Assembly (NCBI RefSeq): GCF_003732665.1
Contig: NZ_MOBP01000006.1
Location: 1-64,000 of the forward strand
Origin: Pseudomonas frederiksbergensis
Lineage (GTDB): Bacteria > Pseudomonadota > Gammaproteobacteria > Pseudomonadales > Pseudomonadaceae
Length of the DNA: 64,000 bases
Direction of reading: 5' to 3'
Under the pieces are notes generated by a model that was not told the DNA's origin, searched no databases, and was given only the letters and a program-made list of their open reading frames with translations. The first letter of the stretch is position 1, and every line of letters begins with the position of its first letter. Made by a program: the position numbers and the translations under genes. Below are positions 10,098 through 19,090 of the stretch, in pieces.

Positions 10098-11362
10098 GTC
10101 TATTCAAATCGAAAAATCGCCCTACGTTGCGTTCGGTCATCGGTCGCGGCCATTTGATCGTTGCGCTGGTCGGCGTGGCCATGGCCAGTGTGTCGCTTAC
10201 CTTGCTCGGGGTGCTGGCCCTGCGAGTCTATGCCGACCACAACCTGCACCTGATCGCACGCTCGATCAACTACACCGTGGAAGCGGCGGTGGTGTTCAAC
10301 GACAAGGCCGCCGCCACCGAGGCACTGGCCTTGATCGCGTCCACCGAAGAAGTGGCGGACGCCCAGGTGCATGATGCGCAGGGTGCGTTGCTCGCCCGCT
10401 GGCAGCGACCGGAAACCGGATTGCTCTCCGATCTGGAAATGCAGATCGCCAAGGCTTTCCTGGAAGAACCCATCAGCATGCCCATCGTCCATCAGGGCCT
10501 GGAAATCGGCAGCATTCAGCTCACCGGTCAGGGTGGCAGCCTGATGCGCTTTTTGCTCAGCGGCCTGATGGGGATTGTGTTGTGTACGGCGATCAGTGCC
10601 TGGGTGGCGCTGTATCTGGCGCGCCGGCAGCTTCGCTCAATCACCGGTCCGCTGCGTAGCCTGGCATTCGTGGCGCACGCCGCTCGCAGCGAACGGGCCT
10701 TCGACCAGCGCGTGCCGCCCGCTGCCATTGCCGAACTGGACAACCTGGGCAACGACTTCAATGCCTTGCTCGATGAGCTTGAATCCTGGCAAACCCACCT
10801 GCAAAGCGAGAACGAAACCCTGGCCCACCAGGCCAGTCACGACAGCCTCACCGGGTTGCCGAACCGGGCATTTTTCGAAGGTCGGCTGATTCGGGCGCTG
10901 CGCAACGCCAACAAACTCAACGAGCGGGTGGCGGTGTTGTTTCTCGACAGCGACCGCTTCAAGGAGATCAACGACAACTTCGGCCACGCCGCCGGCGATG
11001 CGGTGCTGGTGGCGGTGGCCACACGGGTGCGTGCGCAATTGCGCGAAGAGGATCTGGTGGCGCGCCTGGGCGGCGATGAGTTTGCTGTGCTGCTGACGCC
11101 GCTGCACAAGACCGAAGACGCCGAGCTTATCGCCGACAAGATCATTGCCAGTATGGAAGTGCCGATCACCTTGCCCGGCAACACCACGGTGTCGACCTCA
11201 CTCAGCATCGGCATCGCCGTATATCCCGACCATGGCGCCACACCGGGAGCCCTGCTCAACGCCGCCGACGCGGCGATGTATCAAGCCAAGCGCCTTTCTC
11301 GAGGCGCACAGCATACGGCCGGGTCGGAGCACCCAGTCGTCCACGTTCAAACCAAGAGTTAA
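10094..11362 (+). CDS. yfiN: YfiN/TpbB-type membrane diguanylate cyclase
   Basis: YfiN makes cyclic-di-GMP from two GTP at the inner membrane, promoting exopolysaccharide and biofilm. The 422-aa protein has a transmembrane segment near residues 16-40, a periplasmic CHASE8-like region, a second membrane segment near 150-175, a HAMP segment, and a C-terminal GGDEF domain. The active-site motif is intact (GGDEF, residues 326-330), preceded by DSLTGLPNRAFF and FLDSDRFKEIND. Between yfiR and yfiB, it forms the standard tripartite signalling operon in which YfiR inhibits YfiN and YfiB sequesters YfiR. Confidence 0.93.
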   Translation: MSLFKSKNRPTLRSVIGRGHLIVALVGVAMASVSLTLLGVLALRVYADHNLHLIARSINYTVEAAVVFNDKAAATEALALIASTEEVADAQVHDAQGALLARWQRPETGLLSDLEMQIAKAFLEEPISMPIVHQGLEIGSIQLTGQGGSLMRFLLSGLMGIVLCTAISAWVALYLARRQLRSITGPLRSLAFVAHAARSERAFDQRVPPAAIAELDNLGNDFNALLDELESWQTHLQSENETLAHQASHDSLTGLPNRAFFEGRLIRALRNANKLNERVAVLFLDSDRFKEINDNFGHAAGDAVLVAVATRVRAQLREEDLVARLGGDEFAVLLTPLHKTEDAELIADKIIASMEVPITLPGNTTVSTSLSIGIAVYPDHGATPGALLNAADAAMYQAKRLSRGAQHTAGSEHPVVHVQTKS

Positions 11363-11367
11363 TTTCT

Positions 11368-11871
11368 GTGTTCTCACTTCCTCAGCGTTCCCTGCGATTT
11401 TTCACCCTCACCCTGTTCATGGCGCTATTGGCATTGACCGGGTGCCAAACGGCGCCGCAAAAAGGCCTGACCCCGGCGCAGGTCGCCGTGCTCAAGCAAC
11501 AAGGCTTCGAATTGACCGACGAGGGCTGGGCGTTTGGCCTGTCCGGTAAAGTGCTGTTTGGCAGTGACGTCGAAAGCCTGAATCCGCAGAGCACCGAAAT
11601 CGTCCAGCGCATCGGCAAGGCCCTGCTGGGTGTCGGGATCGAGCGGGTGCGGGTCGATGGCCACACCGATGGTTCGGGTAAAGAAACCTACAACCAACAG
11701 CTGTCCCTGCGCCGGGCGAAAAGCGTCGGCAAGGTCCTGACCGCTGTCGGTATGAAAGAAGAAAACATCAAGCTTCAGGGCCTCGGCAGCAAAGAGCCGG
11801 TGGCCTCCAACGACACAGCAGCGGGTCGTACCGAAAATCGTCGGGTGTCGATTGTGGTGATGGCCGATTAA
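11368..11871 (+). CDS. yfiB: YfiB-type OmpA-family outer-membrane lipoprotein
   Basis: A 167-aa lipoprotein precursor starting with GTG. The signal peptide ends in a lipobox, LALTGC, with the lipidated cysteine near residue 28. The C-terminal OmpA/Pal-like peptidoglycan-binding domain shows DGHTDGSGKETYNQ, LSLRRAKSV and GRTENRRVSIVV. In P. aeruginosa YfiB sequesters YfiR at the outer membrane and so frees YfiN. It follows yfiN after 5 nt. Its stop overlaps the convergent LysR gene by 4 nt. Confidence 0.9.
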   Translation: MFSLPQRSLRFFTLTLFMALLALTGCQTAPQKGLTPAQVAVLKQQGFELTDEGWAFGLSGKVLFGSDVESLNPQSTEIVQRIGKALLGVGIERVRVDGHTDGSGKETYNQQLSLRRAKSVGKVLTAVGMKEENIKLQGLGSKEPVASNDTAAGRTENRRVSIVVMAD

Positions 11872-12815
11872 TCGGCGAACACCATCTCCCGACTGTCCCC
11901 CATCAACAGACTCTGATTCTGCTCAGTGACCTCACGGATGTAATCCCACAACAGGGTGATCCGCTTGAGCTTCCTCAGGTCTTCGCGGCAGTACATCCAG
12001 AATTGTCGGGTGATGTTGATCTCCGCCGGCAACACCGGCAGCAATCGCGGATCCTGCGCCGCCAAAAAGCACGGCAAAATCGCCAGCGACCGCCCTTGCT
12101 GCGCCGCCACGAACTGCGCGATCACGCTGGTGCTGCGCAGGTTGGCGCTGGCGCCGGGCAGTACGTTCGCCAGGTACAGCAGCTCCGAGCTAAACGCCAG
12201 GTCATCGACATAACTGATGAATGAATGCTTGCCCAGGTCTGCCGGGCGGCGGATCGGAGGGTGTTTGTCGAGATAGTCCTGGGTCGCGTACAGCTGCAAT
12301 TTGTAGTCGCAGAGTTTGCAGCAGACGTACGGGCCATGCTCCGGGCGCTCCAGGGCGATGACGATGTCCGCCTCGCGCTTGGACAGGCTGATGAAGTGCG
12401 GCAGCGGCAGGATGTCCACCGAGATCGCCGGGTAGGCGTCGACGAAGTGGCTCAGTTGCGGGGTGATGAAGAAGCTGCCGAAGCCTTCGGTGCAGCCCAT
12501 GCGCACATGCCCGGACAACGCCACGCCGGAGCCGGAAACCTGTTCGCAGGCCATGTGCAATGTGCTTTCAATCGACTCGGCGTAACCGAGCAAACGCTGA
12601 CCTTCGGCGGTCAGGACGAAACCGCTGGTCCGGGACTTTTCGAAGAGCAATGTGCCCAATGCCGCTTCCAGCGAACTGATGCGCCGGGACACGGTGGTGT
12701 AGTCCACCGACAGGCGCTTGGCCGCGGTGCTGGCCTTGCGGGTGCGGGCGACTTCAAGGAAAAACTTGAGGTCATCCCAGTTCAGTGAACCTAAAGATGT
12801 GATGTTTTTTTGCAT
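11868..12815 (-). CDS. LysR-family transcriptional regulator, next to mmsAB
   Basis: A 315-aa LysR-type regulator. The N-terminal winged helix-turn-helix is NWDDLKFFLEVARTRKAS...DYTTVSRRISSLEAALG, followed by a substrate-binding domain. The start at 12815 (MQKNITSLG) is preferred to an upstream in-frame ATG at 12884 because it leaves the usual short leader before the HTH. It is divergent from mmsA with about 150 bp between them, which implies that it controls the valine/3-hydroxyisobutyrate genes. P. aeruginosa uses an AraC-type MmsR instead, so the regulatory link is inference from position. Confidence 0.88.
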   Translation of the reverse strand: MQKNITSLGSLNWDDLKFFLEVARTRKASTAAKRLSVDYTTVSRRISSLEAALGTLLFEKSRTSGFVLTAEGQRLLGYAESIESTLHMACEQVSGSGVALSGHVRMGCTEGFGSFFITPQLSHFVDAYPAISVDILPLPHFISLSKREADIVIALERPEHGPYVCCKLCDYKLQLYATQDYLDKHPPIRRPADLGKHSFISYVDDLAFSSELLYLANVLPGASANLRSTSVIAQFVAAQQGRSLAILPCFLAAQDPRLLPVLPAEINITRQFWMYCREDLRKLKRITLLWDYIREVTEQNQSLLMGDSREMVFAD

Positions 12816-12964
12816 GTTGGACCGGCTTTTATGTGCGTTCTTATTAGAAGTTTGCACATCTATACTCCAAAAACAGTCCGACAACCAATTCGCGACACAC
12901 GCCTCATCTCAAGGCGACTTACCCGCCTTGGCTCCCTGCATAACAATAAGTATTGGAGACCAGC

Positions 12965-14491
12965 ATGAACGCATCGCTCACGCCAAACGAAACCACGGTC
13001 CAAAACGTCAAGCTGTTGATCGACGGCGAGTGGGTCGAGTCCCAGACCACCGAGTGGCACGACATCATCAACCCGGCGACCCAGCAAGTGCTGGCCAAGG
13101 TTCCGTTCGCTACCGCGCAGGAAGTCGACGCCGCCATCAGCGCCGCTCATCGCGCCTTCCAGACCTGGAAGCTGACGCCGATCGGCGCGCGGATGCGCAT
13201 CATGCTCAAGCTCCAAGCATTGATTCGCGAACACTCCAAACGCATCGCCGTGGTCCTGAGTGCCGAGCAGGGCAAAACCATCGCCGACGCTGAAGGCGAT
13301 ATTTTCCGTGGCCTGGAAGTGGTCGAGCACGCGTGCTCCATCGGCACCCTGCAAATGGGCGAATTCGCCGAAAACGTCGCGGGCGGCGTCGACACCTACA
13401 CCCTGCGCCAGCCCATCGGCGTCTGCGCCGGCATCACCCCGTTCAACTTCCCGGCGATGATTCCGCTGTGGATGTTCCCGATGGCCATCGCCTGCGGCAA
13501 CACCTTCGTGCTCAAGCCGTCCGAGCAGGACCCGATGTCGACCATGCTGCTGGTGGAACTGGCAATCGAAGCCGGCGTTCCGGCGGGCGTGCTGAACGTG
13601 GTTCACGGCGGCAAGGATGTGGTGGACGCACTCTGCACTCACAAGGACATCAAGGCGGTTTCCTTCGTCGGTTCGACCGCCGTCGGTACTCACGTCTATG
13701 ACCTGGCCGGTAAACACGGCAAGCGTGTGCAATCGATGATGGGCGCCAAGAACCACGCCGTGGTGCTGCCGGATGCCAATCGCGAACAAACTCTCAACGC
13801 TTTGGTCGGTGCCGGTTTCGGTGCGGCCGGTCAGCGTTGCATGGCCACTTCCGTGGTGGTGCTGGTGGGCGCGGCCAAGCAATGGCTGCCAGACCTGAAA
13901 GCGCTGGCGCAGAAACTCAAAGTGAACGCGGGCAGCGAGGCGGGCACCGATGTCGGGCCGGTGATTTCGAAAAAGGCCAAGGCGCGGATTCTCGATCTGA
14001 TCGAATGCGGCATCAAGGAAGGCGCCAAACTGGAACTCGATGGTCGCGAAATCAGCGTGCCGGGTTTCGAGAAGGGCAACTTTGTCGGCCCGACCCTGTT
14101 CTCCGGCGTAACGACTGAGATGCAGATCTATACCCAGGAAATCTTCGGGCCGGTGCTGGTGGTGTTGGAAGTCGACACCCTCGATCAGGCGATTGCCCTG
14201 GTCAACGCCAACCCGTTCGGCAACGGCACGGGCCTGTTCACTCAGAGCGGTGCGGCGGCGCGCAAGTTCCAGAGCGAAATCGATGTCGGCCAGGTCGGCA
14301 TCAACATCCCGATCCCGGTGCCGGTCCCGTTCTTCAGCTTCACCGGTTCCCGTGGTTCGAAACTCGGCGACCTCGGCCCGTATGGCAAGCAAGTGGTGCA
14401 GTTCTACACTCAGACCAAGACGGTCACCAGTCGCTGGTTCGATGACGACAGCGTCAACGACGGTGTGAACACCACCATCAACTTGCGTTAA
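12965..14491 (+). CDS. mmsA: Methylmalonate-semialdehyde dehydrogenase (CoA-acylating)
   Basis: MmsA oxidises methylmalonate semialdehyde to propionyl-CoA at the end of valine breakdown, using NAD and CoA. The 508-aa protein has the family's length and the aldehyde dehydrogenase fold: [24 protein letters not shown], and the catalytic cysteine in [10 protein letters not shown] (about residue 292). [13 protein letters not shown] and a C-terminal [14 protein letters not shown] are also present. The ATG at 12965 follows GGAG at a good distance; an ATG at 12953 lies upstream of that site and is unlikely. It is followed 10 nt later by mmsB. Confidence 0.95.
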   Translation: MNASLTPNETTVQNVKLLIDGEWVESQTTEWHDIINPATQQVLAKVPFATAQEVDAAISAAHRAFQTWKLTPIGARMRIMLKLQALIREHSKRIAVVLSAEQGKTIADAEGDIFRGLEVVEHACSIGTLQMGEFAENVAGGVDTYTLRQPIGVCAGITPFNFPAMIPLWMFPMAIACGNTFVLKPSEQDPMSTMLLVELAIEAGVPAGVLNVVHGGKDVVDALCTHKDIKAVSFVGSTAVGTHVYDLAGKHGKRVQSMMGAKNHAVVLPDANREQTLNALVGAGFGAAGQRCMATSVVVLVGAAKQWLPDLKALAQKLKVNAGSEAGTDVGPVISKKAKARILDLIECGIKEGAKLELDGREISVPGFEKGNFVGPTLFSGVTTEMQIYTQEIFGPVLVVLEVDTLDQAIALVNANPFGNGTGLFTQSGAAARKFQSEIDVGQVGINIPIPVPVPFFSFTGSRGSKLGDLGPYGKQVVQFYTQTKTVTSRWFDDDSVNDGVNTTINLR

Positions 14492-14501
14492 GGAGCCAGG
14501 C

Positions 14502-15389
14502 ATGAAAATCGCTTTTATCGGTCTCGGCAACATGGGCGCGCCGATGGCGCGCAACCTGATCAAGGCTGGCCATGCGCTGAACCTGGTCGATCTGAACAAG
14601 ACTGTTCTGGCTGAGCTGGAGCAACTGGGCGGCAGCATCAGCGCTACCGCCCGGGAAGCGGCGCAAGGTGCAGAGCTGGTGATCACCATGCTGCCCGCCG
14701 CTGTGCATGTGCGCAGTGTCTGGCTGGGTGAGGACGGTGTACTCGCCGGCATCGGCAAGGGTGTACCGGCGGTGGATTGCAGCACTATTGATCCGCAGAC
14801 TGCGCGTGATGTCGCTGCGGCCGCCGCCAAACAAGGCGTGGCCATGGCCGATGCGCCGGTGTCCGGTGGCACGGGCGGTGCCGCCGCCGGGACACTGACC
14901 TTTATGGTCGGTGCAACCCCTGAGCTGTTCGCCACCCTGCAACCGGTGTTGGCGCAGATGGGTCGCAACATCGTGCATTGCGGCGAAGTCGGCACCGGGC
15001 AAATCGCCAAGATCTGCAACAACCTGCTGCTGGCGATCTCGATGGTCGGTGTCAGTGAAGCCATGGCGTTGGGCGATGCGTTGGGGATCGACACCGGTGT
15101 GCTGGCCGGGATCATCAACAGCTCGACCGGGCGTTGCTGGAGTTCGGAAATGTACAACCCGTGGCCGGGCATCGTCGAAACGGCGCCAGCCTCACGCGGT
15201 TATACCGGTGGTTTCGGTGCGGAACTGATGCTCAAGGATCTGGGGCTGGCCACGGAAGCGGCCCGTCAGGCACACCAGCCGGTGGTGCTCGGCGCGGTGG
15301 CCCAGCAGTTGTATCAGGCGATGAGCCAGCGCGGGGAGGGTGGCAAGGACTTCTCGGCGATCATCAACAGCTATCGCAAGCCCCAGTAA
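14502..15389 (+). CDS. mmsB: 3-hydroxyisobutyrate dehydrogenase
   Basis: MmsB oxidises 3-hydroxyisobutyrate to methylmalonate semialdehyde, the substrate of MmsA. The 295-aa protein opens with the NAD-binding GLGNMG (residues 7-12). DAPVSGGTGGAAAGTL is the family substrate-binding signature, and GTGQIAKICNN contains the catalytic lysine. AAGGAG precedes the ATG. The mmsA-mmsB order matches the known Pseudomonas operon. Confidence 0.95.
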   Translation: MKIAFIGLGNMGAPMARNLIKAGHALNLVDLNKTVLAELEQLGGSISATAREAAQGAELVITMLPAAVHVRSVWLGEDGVLAGIGKGVPAVDCSTIDPQTARDVAAAAAKQGVAMADAPVSGGTGGAAAGTLTFMVGATPELFATLQPVLAQMGRNIVHCGEVGTGQIAKICNNLLLAISMVGVSEAMALGDALGIDTGVLAGIINSSTGRCWSSEMYNPWPGIVETAPASRGYTGGFGAELMLKDLGLATEAARQAHQPVVLGAVAQQLYQAMSQRGEGGKDFSAIINSYRKPQ

Positions 15390-15393
15390 AACC

Positions 15394-15485
15394 CTGTGGG
15401 AGCGGGCTTGCTCGCGAAGGGGCCGGTACATTCAGCATTCGCGTTGACTGACCCACCGCGTTCGCGAGCAAGCCCGCTCCCACAG
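15394..15485. repeat. REP doublet (REPIN) after mmsB
   Basis: CTGTGGGAGCGGGCTTGCTC and its inverse copy bracket about 40 nt of spacer. This is the common P. fluorescens REP sequence, and it recurs at 16933, 18948, 28547-29037 and 32875. Confidence 0.9.
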
Positions 15486-15510
15486 AAATTGCATGAACCT
15501 CTCGATATTT

Positions 15511-15546
15511 ACCGGGAATCACGTCGGGTGATTTCCCGGTTTTTTT
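15511..15546 (+). terminator. Terminator of mmsAB
   Basis: ACCGGGAATCAC pairs with GTGATTTCCCGGT (one bulge) around GTCGG and is followed by TTTTTTT. It also lies just past the end of the convergent cupin gene. Confidence 0.8.
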
Positions 15547-15549
15547 GCA

Positions 15550-15894
15550 TCAGGCAAACACAAAATACTTACGCACGGTCTCGACCACTTCCCACGTGCC
15601 TTTCATCCCCGGCTCGATGACAAAGATATCCCCGGCACGCAGGTGAATCGGCTCCTTACCTTCCGGGGTGATGATGCAGTAGCCCTCGCGGAAGTCGCAG
15701 TATTCCCACTTCACGTATTCCACGTACCACTTGCCCGGCGTGCAGATCCAGGTGCCCATGATCTTGCTGCCGTCTTCGCTGGTGTAGGCGTTGAGGTTGA
15801 CGGTGTGCGGGTCGCCTTCGAGTTTTTCCCATTTGCAGGCGTCGAGTACCGGCAGCGGGTGGGTGTCGCGAAGAACGGTAATAGGTGCGGTCAT
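15550..15894 (-). CDS. Small single-domain cupin protein
   Basis: A 114-aa protein with one cupin (cupin_3/DUF861-like) barrel. Aromatic-rich strands include MGTWICTPGKWYVEYVKWEY, the turn FREGYCIITPEG, and the second motif HLRAGDIFVIEPGMKGTWEV. Proteins of this type resemble (S)-ureidoglycine aminohydrolase and EutQ cupins, but the substrate cannot be read from the sequence. It has no operon partner, and it faces mmsB across the terminator at 15511. Confidence 0.75.
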   Translation of the reverse strand: MTAPITVLRDTHPLPVLDACKWEKLEGDPHTVNLNAYTSEDGSKIMGTWICTPGKWYVEYVKWEYCDFREGYCIITPEGKEPIHLRAGDIFVIEPGMKGTWEVVETVRKYFVFA

Positions 15895-16002
15895 GTGGAC
15901 TCCGGGCGATGGGCTGAAGAACTGAAGTCGCCACCCTATAGCGCCCGTCCCGGGGTCAGTTGTCTGTGCTCGACATCGAGCTGTCCAGAAACGCGCATTG
16001 GC

Positions 16003-16893
16003 TCAAATGTCTGACGGTATTAATGCCTGCATCAGCGCCCTGGCATAACCGGGCAGCGCGGCAAAATCCCGGGCGCACAGCAGCAGTTTGCGTCGGGCCC
16101 AAGGCTCGGTGAGGACGATGCTTTTGAACGGTGGCTGTGCCGGTCCGCGTTCGACGGCGGCCAGTGGCACGATGGCCAGCCCGGCGCCTCGGGCGACCAT
16201 GCGCATCACGCCATCGAAGCCGTCGGCGCGAATACGAATCTGCATGCGCGAGCCGTTATGCAGGGCTTGTTCCTCCAGGTACACCGCCAGCGCACTGTTG
16301 GCGTTCAGTCCTACGTAGTCATGGTGCAAGGTGTCGCTGAAAGTGACGCCGTCCGTGTAGGCCAACGGATGGTCGAGGGGCAGGATCAAGACCAGCGGAT
16401 CGTCGCGGAAGGGTTTTGTCTGTAGGCCATCGGTGTCCACCGCGTCGGAAACAATGCCCAGGTCCGCCGTCCCTTGGCGCAACGCATGGGTGATGCGGGC
16501 GCTGGGCAGTTCTTGCAGGTCGATGTCGAGGTTGGGATGGTCGCGCAGGAAGTCGGCGAGCAACTCCGGCAGGTATTCGGTGATCGCCGTGGTGTTGCAC
16601 AACAACCGCACCTGGCCTTTGACGCCTTTGGCGTAATCGGCGAGGTCCTGTTGCAGGCGTTCGGCCTGTTGCAGCAAGACCCGGGCGTGTTGCGCCAGGG
16701 CCTTGCCGGCGGGTGTAGGCGTGACGCCGCGACGGCCACGTTGCAGGAATTCGATCCCCAGCGAGGCTTCCATGGCGCGGATGCGCGCGCTGGCGGCGGC
16801 CAGGGACAGATGCGTACGGCCGGCACCGGCGGTGATGTTGCCGCTGTCGAGGATGTTCAGGTAGAGACGCAGGTCGGTCAGGTCGAAGTGCAT
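16003..16893 (-). CDS. LysR-family transcriptional regulator
   Basis: A 296-aa LysR regulator. The HTH is in LTDLRLYLNILDSGNITAGA...LSLAAASARIRAMEASLG, followed by a periplasmic-binding-like sensor domain (LLCNTTAITEYLPELLADF). The ATG at 16893 gives the usual short leader. The upstream in-frame extension to 17016 runs through the REP element and encodes repeat-derived residues such as RSEARLARE, so it is excluded. It is divergent from the TauE/SafE exporter gene, a common pairing in which the regulator controls the exporter. Confidence 0.88.
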   Translation of the reverse strand: MHFDLTDLRLYLNILDSGNITAGAGRTHLSLAAASARIRAMEASLGIEFLQRGRRGVTPTPAGKALAQHARVLLQQAERLQQDLADYAKGVKGQVRLLCNTTAITEYLPELLADFLRDHPNLDIDLQELPSARITHALRQGTADLGIVSDAVDTDGLQTKPFRDDPLVLILPLDHPLAYTDGVTFSDTLHHDYVGLNANSALAVYLEEQALHNGSRMQIRIRADGFDGVMRMVARGAGLAIVPLAAVERGPAQPPFKSIVLTEPWARRKLLLCARDFAALPGYARALMQALIPSDI

Positions 16894-16932
16894 CGTGGCA
16901 GCCTTAGGAGGTTTGTTGTCTGGGCGGGCCTC

Positions 16933-17000
16933 TTCGCGGGCAAGCCTCGCTCCTACAGTTGTAAATGCGTTCCCTGTAGGAGCGAGGCTTGCCCGCGAAG
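16933..17000. repeat. REP doublet between lysR and tauE
   Basis: TTCGCGGGCAAGCCTCGCTC and its inverted copy (GAGCGAGGCTTGCCCGCGAA) surround a short spacer. This is a sequence variant of the 15394 element, with GCGGGCAAGCCTC in place of GCGAGCAAGCCCG. Confidence 0.88.
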
Positions 17001-17102
17001 GCGTCAGCAGCAGCACCGAATTCTTCAGCCTCTGTCATATCAAGAGGCACCCTCAGTATATGGCAGATTTTCAACCCGGCCGCCGGGGCGCAGGATAGCC
17101 CC

Positions 17103-17867
17103 ATGAATACGCTCGCCACGTTCTACCAAAACCTCGGCCTGGCCCTGTCGGTGCTGGTCATCGCCACTTTCCTGCTCGCCGGCATGATCAAGGGTGTGAT
17201 CGGCCTCGGCCTGCCGACCATCGCCATGGGCTTGCTCGGTCTGGCTATGGCACCGTCGCAGGCTGCCGCGCTGTTGATCATCCCCGCGACCCTGACCAAC
17301 GTCTGGCAACTGGCCTTCGGTGGACATCTGCAAGGATTGATCAAACGCTTGTGGCCAATGCTGCTGGCGATTTTCCTTGGCACTGGCGCCGGTACGCTGT
17401 GGATCGACATGGCCGGTGGTCATTGGGTGGTGCGGGGATTGGGGGCGGCGTTATTGCTGTACGCCTTGAGCGGATTATTCCTGCCCACGTTGCGCATCGG
17501 CACTCGCACCGAGCGCTGGCTTGGTCCGGTCTGCGGCGTGCTGACCGGCGTTATTTCCTCAGCCACGGGTGTGTTCGTGATTCCCGCCGTGCCTTATCTG
17601 CAAGCCCTCGGCCTGAACAAGGATGAACTGGTGCAGGCCTTGGGGTTGTCATTCACCGTCTCGACCCTGGCCCTGGCCGCCGGCCTGTTCTGGCGCGGTG
17701 CCCTCGGTGGCGGCGAATTGAGCGCTTCGCTGTTGGCGCTGATCCCGGCGGTGCTCGGCATGTTGCTCGGCCAATGGTTGCGTCAGCGGATCAGCGCCGC
17801 GCTGTTCAAGCGAGTGTTCTTTATCGGCCTCGGCGTGCTCGGCGGCCACTTGCTGATCAGCGGGTAG
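17103..17867 (+). CDS. TauE/SafE-family membrane exporter
   Basis: A 254-aa inner-membrane protein with about seven or eight hydrophobic segments and the duplicated family pattern: FLLAGMIKGVIGLGLPTIAMGLLGL in the first half and GVLTGVISSATGVFVIPAVPYLQALGL in the second. The family moves sulfonates, sulfite or other small organic anions; the substrate here is unknown. AGGA at 17092-17095 supports the ATG at 17103 over an upstream in-frame ATG at 16989. The stop overlaps the end of the convergent monooxygenase gene by 11 nt. Confidence 0.85.
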   Translation: MNTLATFYQNLGLALSVLVIATFLLAGMIKGVIGLGLPTIAMGLLGLAMAPSQAAALLIIPATLTNVWQLAFGGHLQGLIKRLWPMLLAIFLGTGAGTLWIDMAGGHWVVRGLGAALLLYALSGLFLPTLRIGTRTERWLGPVCGVLTGVISSATGVFVIPAVPYLQALGLNKDELVQALGLSFTVSTLALAAGLFWRGALGGGELSASLLALIPAVLGMLLGQWLRQRISAALFKRVFFIGLGVLGGHLLISG

Positions 17868-18171
17868 CCGATGACGGGCTGAGCATGTCGATGGCGCGAA
17901 TCTCGAAATCCTGCTCCAGATAGTCCATGCGCTGCTCGCGGAACTGCTTCATGTGCGGCAGGTTCGAGTGCACGTCCAGGTGCGCCTGGGACGCCCAGAT
18001 CTCGTAGAAGATAAACAGCGTCGGGTCCTGCTGATCGCGCAGCATGTGGTACTCGATGCAACCGGGTTCGGCGCGGCTCGGCTCGACATAGGCGCGAAAC
18101 AGCGCTTCAAAGGCCTCGGCTTTTTCCGGGCGGGTCTTGGCGTGCAGGATGAAGCCTTGTACATCACTCAT
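17857..18171 (-). CDS. Antibiotic biosynthesis monooxygenase (ABM) domain protein
   Basis: A 104-aa single-domain ABM (YgiN-like ferredoxin fold) protein with FILHAKTRPEKAEAFEALF, EPGCIEYHMLRDQQDP and FIFYEIWASQAHLDVH. E. coli YgiN is a quinol monooxygenase, and its gene is next to mdaB. Here too it is divergent from mdaB, which supports a shared quinone redox role. The ATG at 18171 gives the standard domain length; the much longer in-frame extension reaches into the mdaB gene and is excluded. Confidence 0.85.
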   Translation of the reverse strand: MSDVQGFILHAKTRPEKAEAFEALFRAYVEPSRAEPGCIEYHMLRDQQDPTLFIFYEIWASQAHLDVHSNLPHMKQFREQRMDYLEQDFEIRAIDMLSPSSATR

Positions 18172-18330
18172 CGAAAAATCCTTCGAAATAAGAATCGGCG
18201 AAAGTCTATGGCAACAATCGCCTGTCGATTCGTGCGTTTTGGTCAAATGTATTTTGTTAATTCGTGGCTTATTCCGCGCGAGGCGGGTCGCTACTCTGCC
18301 GCCATCGAATTCCAACCTTCCGAGATCCCC

Positions 18331-18921
18331 ATGAAAAAAGTCCTCTTGCTCAATGGCGGCAAAAAGTTCGCCCACTCCGATGGCCGCTACAACGCCACGT
18401 TGCATGACACCGCGCTGAGCGTGCTGGATCGCGGTGGCCTGGACGTGAAGACCACGTTCATCGACGAAGGCTATGACCTGGCGGAAGAAGTGGCCAAGTT
18501 TGTCTGGGCCGACGTGATCATTTACCAGATGCCGGGCTGGTGGATGGGCGCGCCGTGGACCGTGAAAAAGTACATCGACGAAGTCTTCACCGAAGGCCAC
18601 GGCAGCCTCTACGCCAGCGATGGCCGCACCCGTGCCGATGCGTCGCAAAAGTACGGCAGCGGCGGTTTGTTGCAGGGCAAGCAATACATGTTGTCCCTGA
18701 CCTGGAACGCCCCGCAGCAAGCCTTCGACGATCCGACCGACTTCTTCGAAGCCAAGGGCGTGGACGCGGTGTACTTCCCGTTCCACAAGGCCAACACCTT
18801 CCTCGGCATGACCGGTTTGCCGACCTTCCTGTGCGTGGACGTGATGAAACGCCCGGACATCGAGCGTGATATGGCGCGGTATGAGCAGCATTTGACTGAG
18901 GTGTTTGGTCTCAAAGCGTAA
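18331..18921 (+). CDS. mdaB: NAD(P)H:quinone reductase, MdaB family
   Basis: A 196-aa flavodoxin-fold flavoprotein that reduces quinones by two electrons and protects against quinone and oxidative stress. It begins MKKVLLLNGGKKFAHSDGRY, with WADVIIYQMPGWWMGAPWTVK (the FAD-proximal loop) and KQYMLSLTWNAP. The length matches MdaB. With the divergent ygiN-like gene it reproduces the E. coli mdaB-ygiN pairing. The ATG at 18331 starts exactly at the fold. Confidence 0.92.
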   Translation: MKKVLLLNGGKKFAHSDGRYNATLHDTALSVLDRGGLDVKTTFIDEGYDLAEEVAKFVWADVIIYQMPGWWMGAPWTVKKYIDEVFTEGHGSLYASDGRTRADASQKYGSGGLLQGKQYMLSLTWNAPQQAFDDPTDFFEAKGVDAVYFPFHKANTFLGMTGLPTFLCVDVMKRPDIERDMARYEQHLTEVFGLKA

Positions 18922-18947
18922 CGCTCAGCTACTATCGAAGCCTGAAC

Positions 18948-19037
18948 CTGTGGGAGCGGGCTTGCTCGCGAATGCGGTCTGTCTGCCACATTTATGTTGG
19001 ATGTGCCGACGCTTTCGCGAGCAAGTCCGCTCCCACA
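18948..19037. repeat. REP doublet between mdaB and lysR
   Basis: CTGTGGGAGCGGGCTTGCTC and a slightly diverged inverted copy (GCGAGCAAGTCCGCTCCCAC) flank about 40 nt. Confidence 0.88.
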
Positions 19038-19090
19038 AGGGTTTTGCTTTGCCACAGAGAATCGCGCAGGACAATCGATAAGGGAGCCAC

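Noticed and set aside
12860..15172. A 770-codon open frame on the minus strand across mmsA and mmsB
   Set aside because: Antisense shadow of two well-conserved enzymes; no motif and no ribosome site.
16893..17016. N-terminal extension of the LysR protein at 16003
   Set aside because: The extra codons come from a REP element and not from a conserved protein region.
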